In this document: positions 28,101 to 40,374 of the stretch, piece by piece
Layout of the letters: each line of letters starts with the position of its first letter
Position numbering within the stretch: position 1 is the stretch's first letter
Assembly (NCBI GenBank): GCA_028023455.1
Contig: JAQFVV010006309.1
Coordinates: 1,198,511-1,262,510, forward strand
Length of the DNA: 64,000 nucleotides
Origin: Epiperipatus broadwayi
Lineage: Eukaryota; Onychophora; Udeonychophora; Euonychophora; Peripatidae
Direction of reading: 5' to 3'
Notes under the pieces: generated by a model
What the model was told of the DNA's origin: nothing
Database searches by the model: none
Seen by the model: the letters and a program-made list of their open reading frames with translations, nothing else
Translations under genes and position numbers: made by a program

Positions 28101-28676
28101 TATAGATGGCTGCTAGACTAGTTTAAATATGTTACTTTTAAAGAGGGTTTTATTTCGGACTATTTGTTTCGTAGTTGTGTCAATGCTGGTGGAGAGATAT
28201 ATGGACGTTTATATCAATGTAATGTGAAGTATGTTAGTACCTAGGGCGATGAGTCCAACTGAATGCATGACCCCAAAGAGGTAGTCATATCGTTGAAAAT
28301 GGACGCAGATGTATTTCCTGTGCCATTGACCCATTCCAGCTCTATGGATTGAGAAGATAGGTCGGCAAGATAAGACCGTTCTCCTATCCATACGTAACGT
28401 GTTCTCTTTATATTATATACATGATTCCTTCACCAGATAGAAGCACTTTCCTATACTGGTTGAAGCTCATGATTTCTCCAATAATATCATGCTGTTCAGA
28501 CCCACATTCCTGGTGGTGTGATTCGATGCTAACCTGTTCATATTGCATTGGTTGCTGATATATATCTGGAAGCGAGCATTGGTGTGGCTGTGGATTTTTA
28601 GCTCGGAATCAAATGTTTGAAAGTCTTTTAGGTGCATGGTCTGGGTAGCTCATCTATACTCAACACTTCTAAGATT
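28094..28676 (-). mobile_element. Possible TIR element with coding-like content, unidentified
   Basis: GTTGAGTATAGATG at 28,094-28,107 recurs inverted near 28,663-28,676, enclosing a less AT-rich 583-bp interval. On the minus strand it holds three short adjoining frames. One starts MHLKDFQTFDSELKIHSHTN, an overlapping one reads QPHQCSLPDIYQQPMQYEQV, and one at 28,209-28,391 starts MDRRTVLSCRP and contains YDYLFGVMHSVGLIALG. None matches a family I know. It could be a non-autonomous transposon, a processed pseudogene or an exon cluster. No TSD is evident. Confidence 0.35.
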
Positions 28677-29630
28677 AAGAATAAAAGTTAAAAACAAATA
28701 AAATAATAACTAATAAAACAGAATAAAACAACTTTCTTTTGTTATAAAAATTATTTTTTTAAGTTTGTGCGTTATTAATTATATACATAAATAAAATCTT
28801 TTTAGTAGTATTAATACTGACAGTGATTGCTTTTTTGTTATTATTTATTAAAGAAATATATTTAATAAGTATTTTAAACCTCTGTGTCTACTTGAGCTAG
28901 TGACTTGGGCTGACGGCCGTGATCTTAACAGCACGTTTCTGTCGACTTTATAAATTTTCTAGGTTCAAAGCAGACTAGTGGCGCTCTGTCGGCAGATGCG
29001 GTAAGACTGGATATTTCACCATCATCCCCTGACCGTTATAATATAGTGTAATATCTTTTATATAAACATATTATTACAATAAATATAATATTTTGAAATG
29101 TATAATGATGGTCATTTGTATTATAAATGAAATTTAAATTTAATTTTATTAATATTTATCACTAGTCTTTGCCTAAAATAATATAAAACAAGTAAATATA
29201 AATTAATACAAATTTATTTATATTGTATTTTTTCAAAGATTAAAGGTTGCCTTTATGTTTATATATAACTATAATGTACTTATTAAAAATATGATAATTA
29301 AGTAAAAGATAAAAGAGGCTTTTTAAAACTTTCTTTGTTCTAATATTGAAAATATTGTCCAATATTATTTCTAAAAGTATAAACCGTATAATAATATTTC
29401 CAGTAATAAGCCTGATTTAGATTATTTCAAAGGAAATAGATATTGAGTTTTGGAATATAAAACAATATGAAAACAAAATAAATATTAAAATATCTTGACA
29501 AAAATATCATATGATAACATAGATGATAGCACATTCTCAGAAACAATGAAAAAATAGTTCAGAAAAATTGCAATTATTTTTGTAAAGTGATAGATACAAA
29601 CTAATTAATTTGTAACAAAACAGGCAATAA
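28677..29630. other. Spacer with one GC-richer patch
   Basis: The patch at 28,885-29,035 (GGGCTGACGGCCGTGATC.., GGCGCTCTGTCGGCAG..) stands out in composition but has no readable frame, box or fold. The rest is AT-rich with nothing recognised. Confidence 0.4.
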
Positions 29631-30715
29631 TCTTCATACCCTAGTGCCACTCAGTGCAAGCCAGAGTAATCAATGGATGCCAGAAGGCTTGTGCATAAAA
29701 TCCCTATCTAGTGTCTACTCATCCAATATCCCCAGACTAGTTTCTAGCTTGTGGGTTTCATCAGTGAGAAGCTTTGGATCTGAAAGCATGCACCTAGATC
29801 TTAGGATCTAATGCAACCCTCCAGCATCCACCTTTTATCTCTACTTAACTACAAAACTATGAGTCTAAAATTGAAAACAATAATATTTTAAATCCAAACT
29901 CATTAGCTTATATAGTCACATAGGTCTGAACTCAGTTCAGTACCCATAAATTTTGGACTCTTTGGTGTTTTAATAACCATAGCCACCATTATCTTATTAA
30001 GCAGGATTAGTATTAAAACACTAAACATCACATGATTACTATTTCTTATGCTCGCTCATAACTGTTATTAAAACAGGCAAAACTCCCAATACAGTAGTGC
30101 CACTCAGTGCAAGTCAGAGTAATCAATGGATGCCAGAAGGGTTGTGCATAAGAAATGGTGATTATGTGATCTTTAGTGGTTTAATACCAATCCTGCCTAA
30201 TAGGATAGTGGTGGCTATGGTTATTAAAGAACCAAAGACACCAAAATGTATAGGTATTGAACTGAGTTCAGACCAATATGACTACATAAGCTAATGAGCT
30301 TGAATTGAAAATATTATTGTTTTCAATTTTAGACTCATAGTTTTGTAAATGGTGGCTATGGTTATTAAAGAACTAAAGACACCAAAATGTATGGGTACTG
30401 AACTGAGTTCAGACCTATATGATTATATAAGCTAATGAGTTTGAATTAAAAATATTATTGTCTTCAATTTTAGACTCATAGTTTTGTAGTTAAGTAGAGA
30501 TAAAGTAAGATGACTGTTGGAGGTTGCATTAGGTCCTAAGATCTAGGTACAGTGCTCTCAGATCCAAAGCTCCTCACTGATAAAAGCCACAAGCCTTCTG
30601 GCATCCATTGATTATTCTGGCTTGCACTGACTGACACTACTGTATGGAGAGTTTTGCCTGTTTTAATAACAGTTATGAGCAAGCATAAGAAATGTTGATC
30701 ATGTGATAATTTGTA
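29630..30715. repeat. Repeat family A cluster: direct and inverted copies
   Basis: The marker word CACTCAGTGCAAG(C/T)CAGAGTAATCAATGG occurs at about 29,647 and 30,101 on the plus strand, and on the minus strand near 30,600-30,640. Further shared blocks are AATCCCTATCTAGTG, TCATCAGTGAGAAGC, CTAGATCTTAGGATCTAATG, GACTCATAGTTTTGTA and ACACTAAACATCACATGAT. One full plus copy of about 430 bp is followed by a partial plus copy and then by inverted copies. No long frame exists; the frame at 30,097-30,294 simply reads the repeat. It is probably a fold-back or MITE-like family. Confidence 0.8.
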
Positions 30716-32637
30716 ATAAGTTAGTAGGTCATTTAATTGATTAAATATCAGTAACCAATTTGGTCTTAAAAAATTTAACTACAAATATTATAATCAATAA
30801 GGTACTTACATATTAGTCCAGAGGTGATGAAAGGTCACTGGCACAAATAAATGAATACATAAAGACCAAATTAAAAAGAAAATAAATTAATTTTGTAAAC
30901 GAATATTAGATAATATTCCAATGAGAAGAAAATTAATAGTCAAAATATTGGTTTTACTGCTAATTTTATGCCAAACAATAGCAGTGTTGTATTTGGAATT
31001 GTCAAAAAAGAGTAGACATTCATAATGGAATGTAGTCCAAAGAAAGTTCAGTCACAGCAGCAATGCTTAGAAACATCATCTTGTAAATGGACAGAATTAC
31101 ATGGTTAAATATATGTATTTTTTTGGTTTGGTTACCACTTGTAATAAATTTAGATTGTTAAAAGTTTACTTGTTGGAAGTTCATTTTTCACAAAAAATGT
31201 AAATGCACATTTATTTTATTTCCACTAGATATAGTTATAGGTGGCCATTTTTTAAAATAAAAAATCTTTACAAAAAATGTAAATGTGGGTTAGTAGATGT
31301 TTGTATCATTTTCAGTAAATAAAGTTATAGGTCCAGTCATTTTTCCATATAAATATTGTCAAACTAATATGTATGTGAATACTCATCACTGGACTAATAC
31401 ATAATTATCATCAATAATAGTAAACATAATTTATTGGCAAGGTAAGTAATATTGCTACCAATTACACTAGCAGATTCTGCAAAAATATGTTTTTTAATAT
31501 TATCTCATATATAAAACCTCATAATTAATACCATCTTCCAAGCATATGAATGATTTCAACTTTTCTGTTTTGATTTTTAAGTTTCAAACAAAATCAATTT
31601 TTACTTAAAGAAATTAAAGATCGAGTCAATAGGTAGCAAACTCCTTTCAAATCATTTTGCTACAATGGTGTATAAAACACTTATTCAAATAATAAACTTT
31701 ATTAACACCTATTTTTCTTACTATCTATATTCTGAATTTCAAAAGAATTAATAATAAAGTTGAAATTGGACTTGTGAATTTCTCATTGTAATGATGCTTA
31801 AATTTATAATGAGGGAAAGTAAATGGTAGAAAAAAGTTCATTACATCATTTAGCCCCATAATCTTTCTATAGCAATGTCAAAGAGTGATAATTCAAGAAT
31901 GAGATGGTTCCATTTTATATAAAACTGATCACTGATAAATTAGTAATGTTTCTATGGAAATAATATTTACATAAACTTATTTAACATTAAAAATTGTAAT
32001 ACATTTTAATGATAGAGCTTCATTGGAATTTTACAGTAGTTATTAAAATTTTATGTTAAGTTTACAGTCACTCATGTTATAAGTCAGATGATAGTGTCAG
32101 GAAAAACAACATATTCATCAATTAAAAAGAGATCATATCTATATCTTTATTTATTAAATTACCACAAGGATATAACTTTTAATATAATTTATATTTTACA
32201 GAAGACTGGTTAATAAATCCAGACATTCTTAGGGGAAGCTGTGGAACATATGTCAAAGATCCAATGACATTATAGAAAAATGTAAATTGCATAAATCAAA
32301 TGCTATTGACCTTTATATAGTTTAGTATAGTGTTAGAATTTAAGCTCTGGAACTCAATGTTCATAGATTTAAGTTCTAGTCTGTTACGTTCAATTTTCAA
32401 GCTTTTATAAATTCTTTAGCAAAAAAGCCATTTGAGTATTTTTTATTACTATCCGGAAAAAAAAATATTAAAGAAAGATAATTTTTTTATAGTCTTTAAC
32501 CAATAATTTTTGAAATACAGAAGAAAAATGAAAAATTTAAAAAAAAATGTATATAATTCTAAAGCACTTTTTGACTTCGAGTTCAGATGAAAAGATATAA
32601 ATTAATAAACATAAAATAATTAATTGCACTCAGCCAG
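30716..32637. other. AT-rich spacer with an 80-bp direct repeat
   Basis: ACAAAAAATGTAAATG followed by GTTATAGGT at 31,190 recurs at 31,270, giving two diverged tandem units of about 80 bp. No coding frame was recognised. Confidence 0.5.
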
Positions 32638-32917
32638 CTTTTGACAAAGTGCTGCCAGAATCAAAGTGCTGAATAAAATTATACAGTGCAGGCACGCTTA
32701 TATAATTGATGCAATATGTAAATGAGGCACATTATGCAAATAAGGCAATTAGATATTCCATTTTTTAGACAATTATATAAGCACATCTGCACTGAACTAT
32801 TAAACATCACCTGATTACCATTCTTTATGCGGGCTTGCCCTGAGTGGTACTACTGTGTGTACACATGTGTACTGCATAACTTTATTCAGCACTATGATTA
32901 TGGCAGCGTTTTGACAA
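32638..32917. mobile_element. Nested TIR elements
   Basis: Outer arms at 32,638-32,685 and 32,871-32,917 pair as imperfect inverted repeats (AAGTGCTGCCAGAATC.., CAGCACTATGATTATGG..). Inside them a second pair, CAGTGCAGGCACGCTTATAT at 32,684 and its near complement ending at 32,794, forms 25-nt TIRs (about 21 matching). The rest, 32,797-32,870, resembles family A (AAACATCACCTGATTACC, CTGAGTGGTACTACTGT). The arrangement suggests successive insertions of small DNA elements. Confidence 0.65.
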
Positions 32918-33025
32918 ATCTATGTTTATTATACGCTTTCATTTGAATTTGAAGTCAACAAGTGCGTTACAATTACATAGTTTTAGTTTCAAAACAATTT
33001 TATTAATGAATTACATTACATAGTT

Positions 33026-33154
33026 TTTACTGAGGCTATAACCTCGATAATATGCGTATAAAATGCGATAGTAGGGACCTCTACAGGTAACAGCTGTAGA
33101 GGTCCCTACTATCGCATTTTATACGCATATTATCGAGGTTATAGCCTCAGTAAA
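33026..33154. repeat. Perfect 61-bp inverted repeat with 7-nt spacer
   Basis: The arms 33,026-33,086 and 33,094-33,154 are exactly complementary as far as I can check, around GTAACAG. The outer ends are TTTACTGAGGC and GCCTCAGTAAA. Perfect pairing in otherwise decayed surroundings means recent origin, gene conversion or a MITE that is nearly all stem. An RNA from either strand would form a 61-bp hairpin. Confidence 0.95.
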
Positions 33155-34674
33155 TATTACTTACGTAATCAATGTGCGTTTAATAAATTTATAATTACAT
33201 AGTTTTATAAAATGAGTTAATACTTTGAGAACCATATATAATGGAAATGTATAAACTCTAAATAAGGTGGGTGAAATAATATTGAAGTATCAACCTTTAT
33301 TCTGTTTTCATAGAACTATTTACATGAATTTAGATAGGAAAGACTTGAGATACTACCTAAATTAGCCGTAGTCCAAAAAAATAGAATGGAGAAATATAGC
33401 AGATTTGTTTTTTTTCAAAAAGAATTAGGTGTATCCATGAAAATATTCAACTAAGCATATACAAGTATATGTATTAGCAAATGACGCAGTAGAAAATTCT
33501 GAACTGATTTGCTTAATTAATATTTTATTGTTTACATTTATAAAAATGCATGTTTTTTTTAAAGTCTAAATATATAATAAGCATAAAAAAAAAGAATAAG
33601 TAATGACGTGCGCGTGTACGCGCGCTCATGTGTGGTTATCAAAACCAGCAAAAAAATTAAAGTTTCTGATTAAAATAATTATTACCTACATACATTCATA
33701 TGTGTGAGAATACGTATATGTAAATAAAATAAAATAACGTGATACAAATTAAAAATATTTATAATATTATTGATATGACGTGTCATATATTCCTTGTAAT
33801 TGCGATCTAGTATAAATATTCTCCTAAAAACATCCATAAATGAAATTTAGTAAACAAAAAAAAAATCAATATAAAATTTAGTAGAAACCTATATAAATCA
33901 ATCTTTAAACTTTTTTTTACATTCAAATTAGCAAACAAATATTGATAATTGCAGTATTATTATTTTTAATACACGAGTAAATTAATATTCACTCAAGTTA
34001 GCAATTAATTTGTTTAATGCATGAATAAATAAAATCTCAAATTTATTTTTTAGTCGTATTTAAGTTCTATACCCAATTTTTAAAATTGAAAAAAGAAAAA
34101 AAAATTAAAAAAATTGATATATTTTTTTTTCTCTTTTTGAGTTCCACTCTTCTCAGATTATGTCGATTTTATTGGGATAGGTTTATGATCACTTATAGCT
34201 TTCTTTATTTTTCACAGTTTTTCACTTTAAGTGCAAAACAAAACAATACAATATTTTATTCTATATACGTAACTTTAGTGGAAAAACATTTTAAATAATA
34301 AAAAAAACAACATAATAATCAATTTACTTTAATACTTCAGTTTATTTAATGCAATACATCATGAAGGATATTTTTTTGTATTATAGGCAAAAAGGCTTTT
34401 AAAACCTATTCATCTATGTATTTATGCATGTCAATAGATAATCAGTAAAATGTTATATCTAAAATTTTTGCCAAAAATCATTCTAGCTATCATTGATGAC
34501 ATTATGAATAAGATATCTGAAAAGGTAATATGATCCCCAAGATGCACATTATATGGTAAATTACATGTATTCATCATTTGTTCAGTACAGTATTTATAAA
34601 TATTAAAATATTATTCTTGGTTTGCAAGTGTCAAACATTCTGCTCTTAAAACTTTGATAGCAACCACTTCAGAT
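33155..34674. other. AT-rich spacer, nothing recognised
   Basis: ATTACATAGTTTT recurs near 32,976, 33,012 and 33,194, on both sides of the palindrome, as short direct repeats. The K/F-rich frame at 34,086-34,298 lies in low-complexity sequence and is likely spurious. Confidence 0.45.
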
Positions 34675-35245
34675 AAATGCATTTATGATTATTACTAATC
34701 ATTTATTAAACTAGCGATTATCCATAACCCAGATATAAGTTTTAAACTTTATTTATAGATTAGTATACCTTTTATCTTTAATTTTATGTAAATATATGGA
34801 ATAACTTAACTTCAGCTTTCTTTTTTCATGTGTAATATTTTTTTAAAGATATGCTTAAAACTCCACTTCATATCACATTCTTAAAACATGAATAAAGACA
34901 TCTGAAAAGATACTTTCCAAAATGCAGGTGATAAATACATTATAATAGAATGTTGCTTGGACCAATTGATAGATGCTGAACTTGGCATGAAATGTATATT
35001 TTTGGCATCATTTATCATTTTCAGGTGTGTTCATTTTTTTTAAGAGTGTGTGATGAAGTGCAAGTATTAGTATATTTTAAAAAGATATTATACATGGTCA
35101 AAGAGAAATGGAATTGAATTAGTTTATGTATAATTAAAAATTAGATATATTAATCTTTAACTGTAATTTAAAATTTACATTTGAACTAAGGATAATCTCT
35201 AGTTTAATAAATGATTAGTAATAAACATGAATATGTTTACCTAAA
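34675..35245. repeat. Long imperfect inverted repeat
   Basis: The left arm (about 34,675-34,890) contains ACTAATCATTTATTAAACTA, then GATTATCC. The right arm (about 35,020-35,245) contains the complement, GGATAATCTCTAGTTTAATA, then AATGATTAGT. Inner blocks such as CACTTCATATCACA and TGTGTGATGAAGTG also pair. Divergence is substantial. It could be two head-to-head copies of an unknown repeat. Confidence 0.6.
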
Positions 35246-36034
35246 GTGATTGGTGTGAATGCTGAAGGTGGAAAAAGTTTGAAGCTTATAAATTAAAGTA
35301 TAAAATTTTAATATTGTCTTGTATAGGTATCATTTCTTTATTAAAATTCTTCTAATATAAATAATTCATATTCATATAAATAATAGAAAAAATAATGACT
35401 TTAAAATATTCTATCTAAACATTTTATACAGTTTTAGATTTCAGTTTTCTTCTAGGTTGTGTATTATTCACATAGTCTCAAAAACATTTTAAAAATTCAA
35501 TCAATTTATGTTAAACTTTCTCAAAGAAATTTGAGCAATATCTTCAATTATATCATGGGTTTAATCTTGTATTTTCAAATGAAATTTTTTAAAAAAAAAC
35601 AACAAGTTATTCCTCTTTATGTCATCTCATTTTTTTCATTACCACAGACAAATATAGCTCTCCTAACCGAGTTTGTATTAAACAAAAACTTTAGTGAAAG
35701 ATGAAATGATGTTCTTACTTCTGGACACATATCTATTTCATTCATCTCAATCAGCCAAGATGAGGAAAGGTTTGATTCAATCTAACTAACCCAAATAACT
35801 AGATCCACATATACTGAATTATTTATTTAATATTAAAATTATATTTCATTCCATAATTGCAAGCAATTATATTTCATTTCATAATTGCTTATTTATTAAA
35901 ATTATAGTAATTTTTTTAAAGACACAAATGCTTCTTAAAATATTTCAGTACAATTTTTAAATGTTTTAAAATCTTTGATCAACTTTTAATTAGATTTTTT
36001 AAATTTTACTATGTTTGACTTATATTTGGGTATA
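35246..36034. other. AT-rich spacer, nothing recognised
   Basis: The plus-strand frame 35,459-35,704 has no family resemblance, and I take it as chance. Confidence 0.4.
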
Positions 36035-36209
36035 TGAGCACAGACTTTCACACATCCTACCACTCTCCACACCATCTCATAACACTGATTCACCTGAACA
36101 CTTATATGTTGAAAAGATAAATAATCACCAATATATGTATTTCATGCTAAAACAGCAATCATCAGTTGGTCCAGATACCATCTCTACACATATATGCTAT
36201 AAGTGCTCA
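36035..36209 (+). mobile_element. Repeat family B (MITE-like), single copy
   Basis: It is bounded by TGAGCAC (36,035) and GTGCTCA (36,203-36,209) as short inverted ends. The interior (CCACTCTCCACAC, ATCTCATAACACTGATTCAC, GATAAATAATCACCAATAT, CATCAGTTGGTCCAGAT) is shared with the head-to-head pair at 62,255-62,681. It has no coding capacity; the open frames in both copies only translate the repeat. Confidence 0.8.
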
Positions 36210-37299
36210 CTTATGTAAATTATTCAAAACGTATTCTCTCATAATGAAAGCTATTTTAAATCTTTCCACCTTAAAAAGTTTTAAATTAGAATATTATCTA
36301 TACTTAATTTTTCCATAATATGTATATTCTAAAACATATATAAAATCATATCTTCTTTTTGCAAAAGCCTCAGGTATATGCTCACATATCTGAACCATGA
36401 ACTAACTGTTGAAAATATGGTTAAGCAAAACTTGAAATTTTTTAAAATTTTAATTAATTATTAGAATGCCATATGCATGGTTCAGTATTAAAATAATAGT
36501 TGAATTATAATTATGACCTGTTGGAAGCATATTGGTATAAAATCTAATGATCATTCTGTATAAGAATATACTATTTATGCTAAATTTCAATAGTTATTAA
36601 TCCTAAAATTGCAGTTTGGATATTCATAATTTTCCTGTTATTAAGATATGGAATTCTCTTAAGAAGTGTATTATGAATAAAATTAAGTTTACTTTTGAGT
36701 TCAATAAATAAAAAAGTACCTTGATTGTTTCTCTTATTATGATTTTACATTAAGATAATGATTAAAACAGAAATACGTTACATTAACTGTTTGATAAGAT
36801 AACGAATGTGAAACATAATGAATGATATAGGGTATTGAACAGCAGAAGTTTAACAACTGAGAAAGAGACTTAAAAGTGATTATGAATAAAAGTACAAAGA
36901 AATAAGAAAATTCATTGGCCATAGGCAACTTAAATCTTTGTTTGATGCATTGAAAGTAACATATAGATCTAAAAAACAATATCATTGCTATTAAATTCAT
37001 GATTGTATTTTGAACAGATGAAGAGAGTATTTTTCTTACTTTTTGAATAAGTTATGGTAGAATGAGATGACAGCTTTCAGTGATTTATATATCCTACCTA
37101 TTTATTTGGATTTGGGTGAAGATTCCTAACTTAATAAAGTGAAAACAACTCTTTATAATCTTAAAAATAGAAAGAAGTTTGATAAGATATCTAGAAAAGT
37201 TTAAAATATAATAGTGATGTGTTGGCTTTATAACTACTCAAATTTTTCTAAAATATGTGATTTCATAAAACTGTTCAACCTGATCTTAAAAAAAGTCCA
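36210..37299. other. AT-rich spacer, nothing recognised
   Basis: The minus-strand frame at 36,737-37,000 is F/Y/S-rich with no motif. GCTCACATATCTGAACC near 36,381 could be a stray end of family B. Confidence 0.4.
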
Positions 37300-38560
37300 T
37301 TGTTCTAGTTTATAAAAAAATAAAATGTAGAAAAGATTTTGGTAATTATTGAAGAACATTAGTGTCAAAAATAGGCAGGAGCAAAGAAGTGATTTATATA
37401 TTGCTTTATTGATTTGGTTAAGATATTTGATTCTATTACTTAACAGATCTGTTTCACTGCTTGAAACTAGATAATTATTCTATCAAAGTTTATTATACAG
37501 ATTTTACTGTTGGTGGACAATCTAAGATGTGGAAATTGATGATAAATAAGAAAGTATATTAGCTCTGACTTTGTTTGCATTGTTATGAAAGTGGACTATT
37601 ATCTGTTTATAGCAAGAAGTAGCCAAATTAAGTTGAACTTATTAAAAGCAAAACAAAAGTTCATCTTCTTGGCTTTTTGATTTAAATATACTGATGATTG
37701 TACTGTTATTGTCAATAAAAGAATAATTTGCAGAATACCCTTAATGATTTGAAAACATATAAAAACTTGTTTAATAATTAATGTTTAAAAACTATATTTC
37801 TTTATCAATCAGTAATAACAGAAAAATCTTCAGAAATTTTTAGTTTGAGTAATTATTAATTTAAAAATGTGAGTTACTTTAAATATTTTGGTAGCCACTT
37901 AAGTAAAAAGTGAAACTTAGTGAGATTTAGTGTACACTCCAATTTCTGCACCTGTATTGGTTAGATTAAAAGCAGGATATTTCATCAACATGGTAAAACC
38001 ATTGTAACTAAATTAATTGTATATAGAGTTATTTTATTCTATTTATTATATGAAAGCGAGATCTAGGCTTCCTGCTGATATAATATAAAAACTTTAAGAA
38101 ATTTCATTTAAGAATGCTTTATAAGAATGTTAAAAATATAAAGGCAATGTATGTTCTTTGTCTTGTTGGATGTGATATTATATATTCCGATATTGTAAAA
38201 TCATATCTCTGTTGAATTGAGCATGTGAAGAGAATACATAATAGTCATTTTCTAAAAGTCTTATCAAGAAATGCTTTTTAAAAATACTTTATGGTAAACT
38301 TGAGCGTGGATTTTGTGGGAGAAAAAGTCTATTCATATTATAAAAAGTATCTCAAAAACTTTCTAAAGAAATGTAATATTGATGACCTTCATTAAAAAGG
38401 TATAGCTGAGAAAAGAATATAATGTAGAATTAAAATTATTTAAGATGTTGAAGTATTTTAAAAAATAAAATTCATTATAGAAAAAGTTAAATAACACCAT
38501 TGAAAAATATTAAATAAATAAGATAAATAATAAGCGCTTGATATATGTGGACATATTCAT
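37300..38560 (+). mobile_element. Decayed LINE, RT domain to C-terminus
   Basis: Readable RT landmarks occur in the right order on the plus strand: CFIDLVKIFDSI (37,402-37,437, motif A with FD); FKYTDDCTVIVN (37,681-37,716, motif C as YTDD), in the same frame as motif A; FKYFGSHLS (from 37,878, the block after the palm); LLYESEI (38,043); and IEHVKRIH (about 38,216). Stops and frame changes are frequent. The position of each motif agrees with an APE-type non-LTR retrotransposon pol. The clade cannot be fixed. Confidence 0.8.
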
Positions 38561-39383
38561 TTTTACCAATTTGTATAATCATGACAAACTTTATGTCCTA
38601 GAAATTATTATTATTGTCTTTTTAACTGTTTTTTTCCTTCTGGGGTAGAAGTGACAAGAAGCAAGATTACTGTCGGCGAAAAGTCTAAAGCATTTGAGAT
38701 GAAAATTGATGTTAACAAAACTGTTTCTGTTCTCTATTCTGCAATTATTCTAAACTATACAGGATGCAAAAATATTACAACTTTAATAGAAATGGACATA
38801 AAATTTAGAAAAAAGTGTGAACAAGTATTAAGTCTAATAATTTAAATCTGTGTTGAAATCAAATTCTAATTTGCTGCTTAGATTATATCTCAAATTGTTA
38901 TAATAAATACAATTAACATTGAAGTATTGGTTAAATATTCTTTTGTTATGTAATTTATTAACTTTAAAATATTCCTCAAAGTTCTACATTAAACATTAAA
39001 TACAATAATGGTTTACTCAAAAACTAAAATTTATCAATTTAATTATGCTGTTTTGTTAAATGTGCTCCAATTATCTAGTTTTTAAATATTTTTTATAAGT
39101 TTACAAATACAATTTACCCAAATACAATTTTATAGAAGTTTAAATAGATTTCTATTAAAAATTAAACTTAATAATTGATTAAAAAGAAAACTATCGTATA
39201 ATTGATTTATGTGAATGTCTATTACAAATTATTGGTAAAAATAAAATAAAAAAAGCTACCCAATTGTACAGGTTAAACATCACTATTCTAAAATCATTGA
39301 TTTCAAAGGTAACCTTTATTAATAAAAGATCATTGATTTATAATACTTTTTGTGAACATATAAAAAAAAAAAAAAGCTTAATG
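38561..39383. other. AT-rich spacer with a small unidentified frame
   Basis: The plus-strand frame at 38,651-38,845 (starts MTRSKITVGEKSKAFEMKID, 64 residues) is less biased than most chance frames here, but I know no relative and see no promoter or splice signal. The rest is AT-rich, ending in a run of 14 A near 39,362. Confidence 0.35.
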
Positions 39384-39384
39384 T

Positions 39385-39400
39385 ATTAGCATAATTTAAA
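39385..39400. repeat. Target-site duplication, left
   Basis: ATTAGCATAATTTAAA is identical to 42,101-42,116. Up to three terminal As may belong to the unit, so the true length is about 13-16 bp. Confidence 0.85.
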
Positions 39401-39498
39401 AATGCACATAGAGAGCGTACCAATAGCTCTAACAAGCTCGTAAATTAACAAGTGCGGTTATGAGAAATATTTAAAATCTCTATCCAGAACACTCTTAT

Positions 39499-39540
39499 CT
39501 CCAGACCATGGTTTCGGGCTTATGGCCCACGTCAGTGGAG
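39499..39540 (-). ncRNA. Hammerhead ribozyme-like motif, left copy 1
   Basis: Read on the minus strand: CTCCA (stem I), CTGACGT (core), GGGC-CATAA-GCCC (stem II), GAA, ACC-AT-GGT (stem III), C (cleavage base), TGGAG (stem I return). This is the type I hammerhead topology with the very short stem III known from PLE and retrozyme ribozymes. The core position usually written A9 is U. Confidence 0.75.
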
Positions 39541-39915
39541 AGCTAGAATATTCGGACACTAGACCTAAAATATCAACTCAAAAAACTAGCACTTATTTCA
39601 AACGTATATTTAAGAAGAAACTCTGAATTTTTCGGACATGAAAATGTCTTTAAATCCAGCTATCTAACTTAAATAGCTATATGGGACTGAAGTATATTCA
39701 GATCTACCATATTCTAATAGGCTCAGCATAGCCAAAGCCTTAAAGGTAAAATTATAATAATTAATAAAGCAAGTCATATATAACATGACATTACTTTTAT
39801 GAGCTTGTAATTACAAAAATGCACATAGAGAGCGTACCAATAGCTCTAACAAGCTCGTAAATTAACAAGTGCGGTTATGAGAAATATTTAAAATCTCTAT
39901 CCAGAACACTCTTAT

Positions 39916-39957
39916 CTCCAGACCATGGTTTCGGGCTTATGGCCCACGTCAGTGGAG
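39916..39957 (-). ncRNA. Hammerhead ribozyme-like motif, left copy 2
   Basis: This copy is identical to left copy 1, exactly 417 bp away, with all stems intact. Confidence 0.75.
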
Positions 39958-40332
39958 AGCTAGAATATTCGGACACTAGACCTAAAATATCAACTCAAAA
40001 AACTAGCATTTATTTCAAACGTATATTTAAGAAGAAACTCTGAATTTTTCGGACATGAAAATGTCTTTAAATCCAGCTATCTAACTTAAATAGCTATATG
40101 GGACTGAAGTATATTCAGATCTACCATATTCTAATAGGCTCAGCATAGCCAAAGCCTTAAAGGTAAAATTATAATAATTAATAAAGCAAGTCATATATAA
40201 CATGACATTACTTTTATGAGCTTGTAATTACAAAAATGCACATAGAGAGCGTACCAATAGCTCTAACAAGCTCGTAAATTAACAAGTGCGGTTATGAGAA
40301 ATATTTAAAATCTCTATCCAGAACACTCTTAT

Positions 40333-40374
40333 CTCCAGACCATCGTTTCGGGCTTATGGCCCACGTCAGTGGAG
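40333..40374 (-). ncRNA. Hammerhead ribozyme-like motif, left copy 3 (stem III mutated)
   Basis: CATGG reads CATCG on the plus strand, so one C-G pair of stem III becomes G-G. Only two pairs remain in an already minimal helix, and this copy is likely weak or inactive. Confidence 0.7.

Noticed and set aside
30097-30294. 65-codon frame, also similar frames at 53,166, 53,660 and 53,975
   Set aside because: All lie in family A repeats and are not consistent in frame between copies, so they are shadows of a non-coding repeat.
36015-36218. Similar frames at 36,015 and 62,229, possible conserved peptide
   Set aside because: The similarity follows family B DNA, including non-coding ends, and the minus-oriented copy has no equivalent frame.
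38651-38845. Frame with VLYSAII..YTGC, considered as another PLE GIY-YIG start
   Set aside because: The resemblance to the GVY..C motif is only a few residues, and no YIG or signature helix follows.
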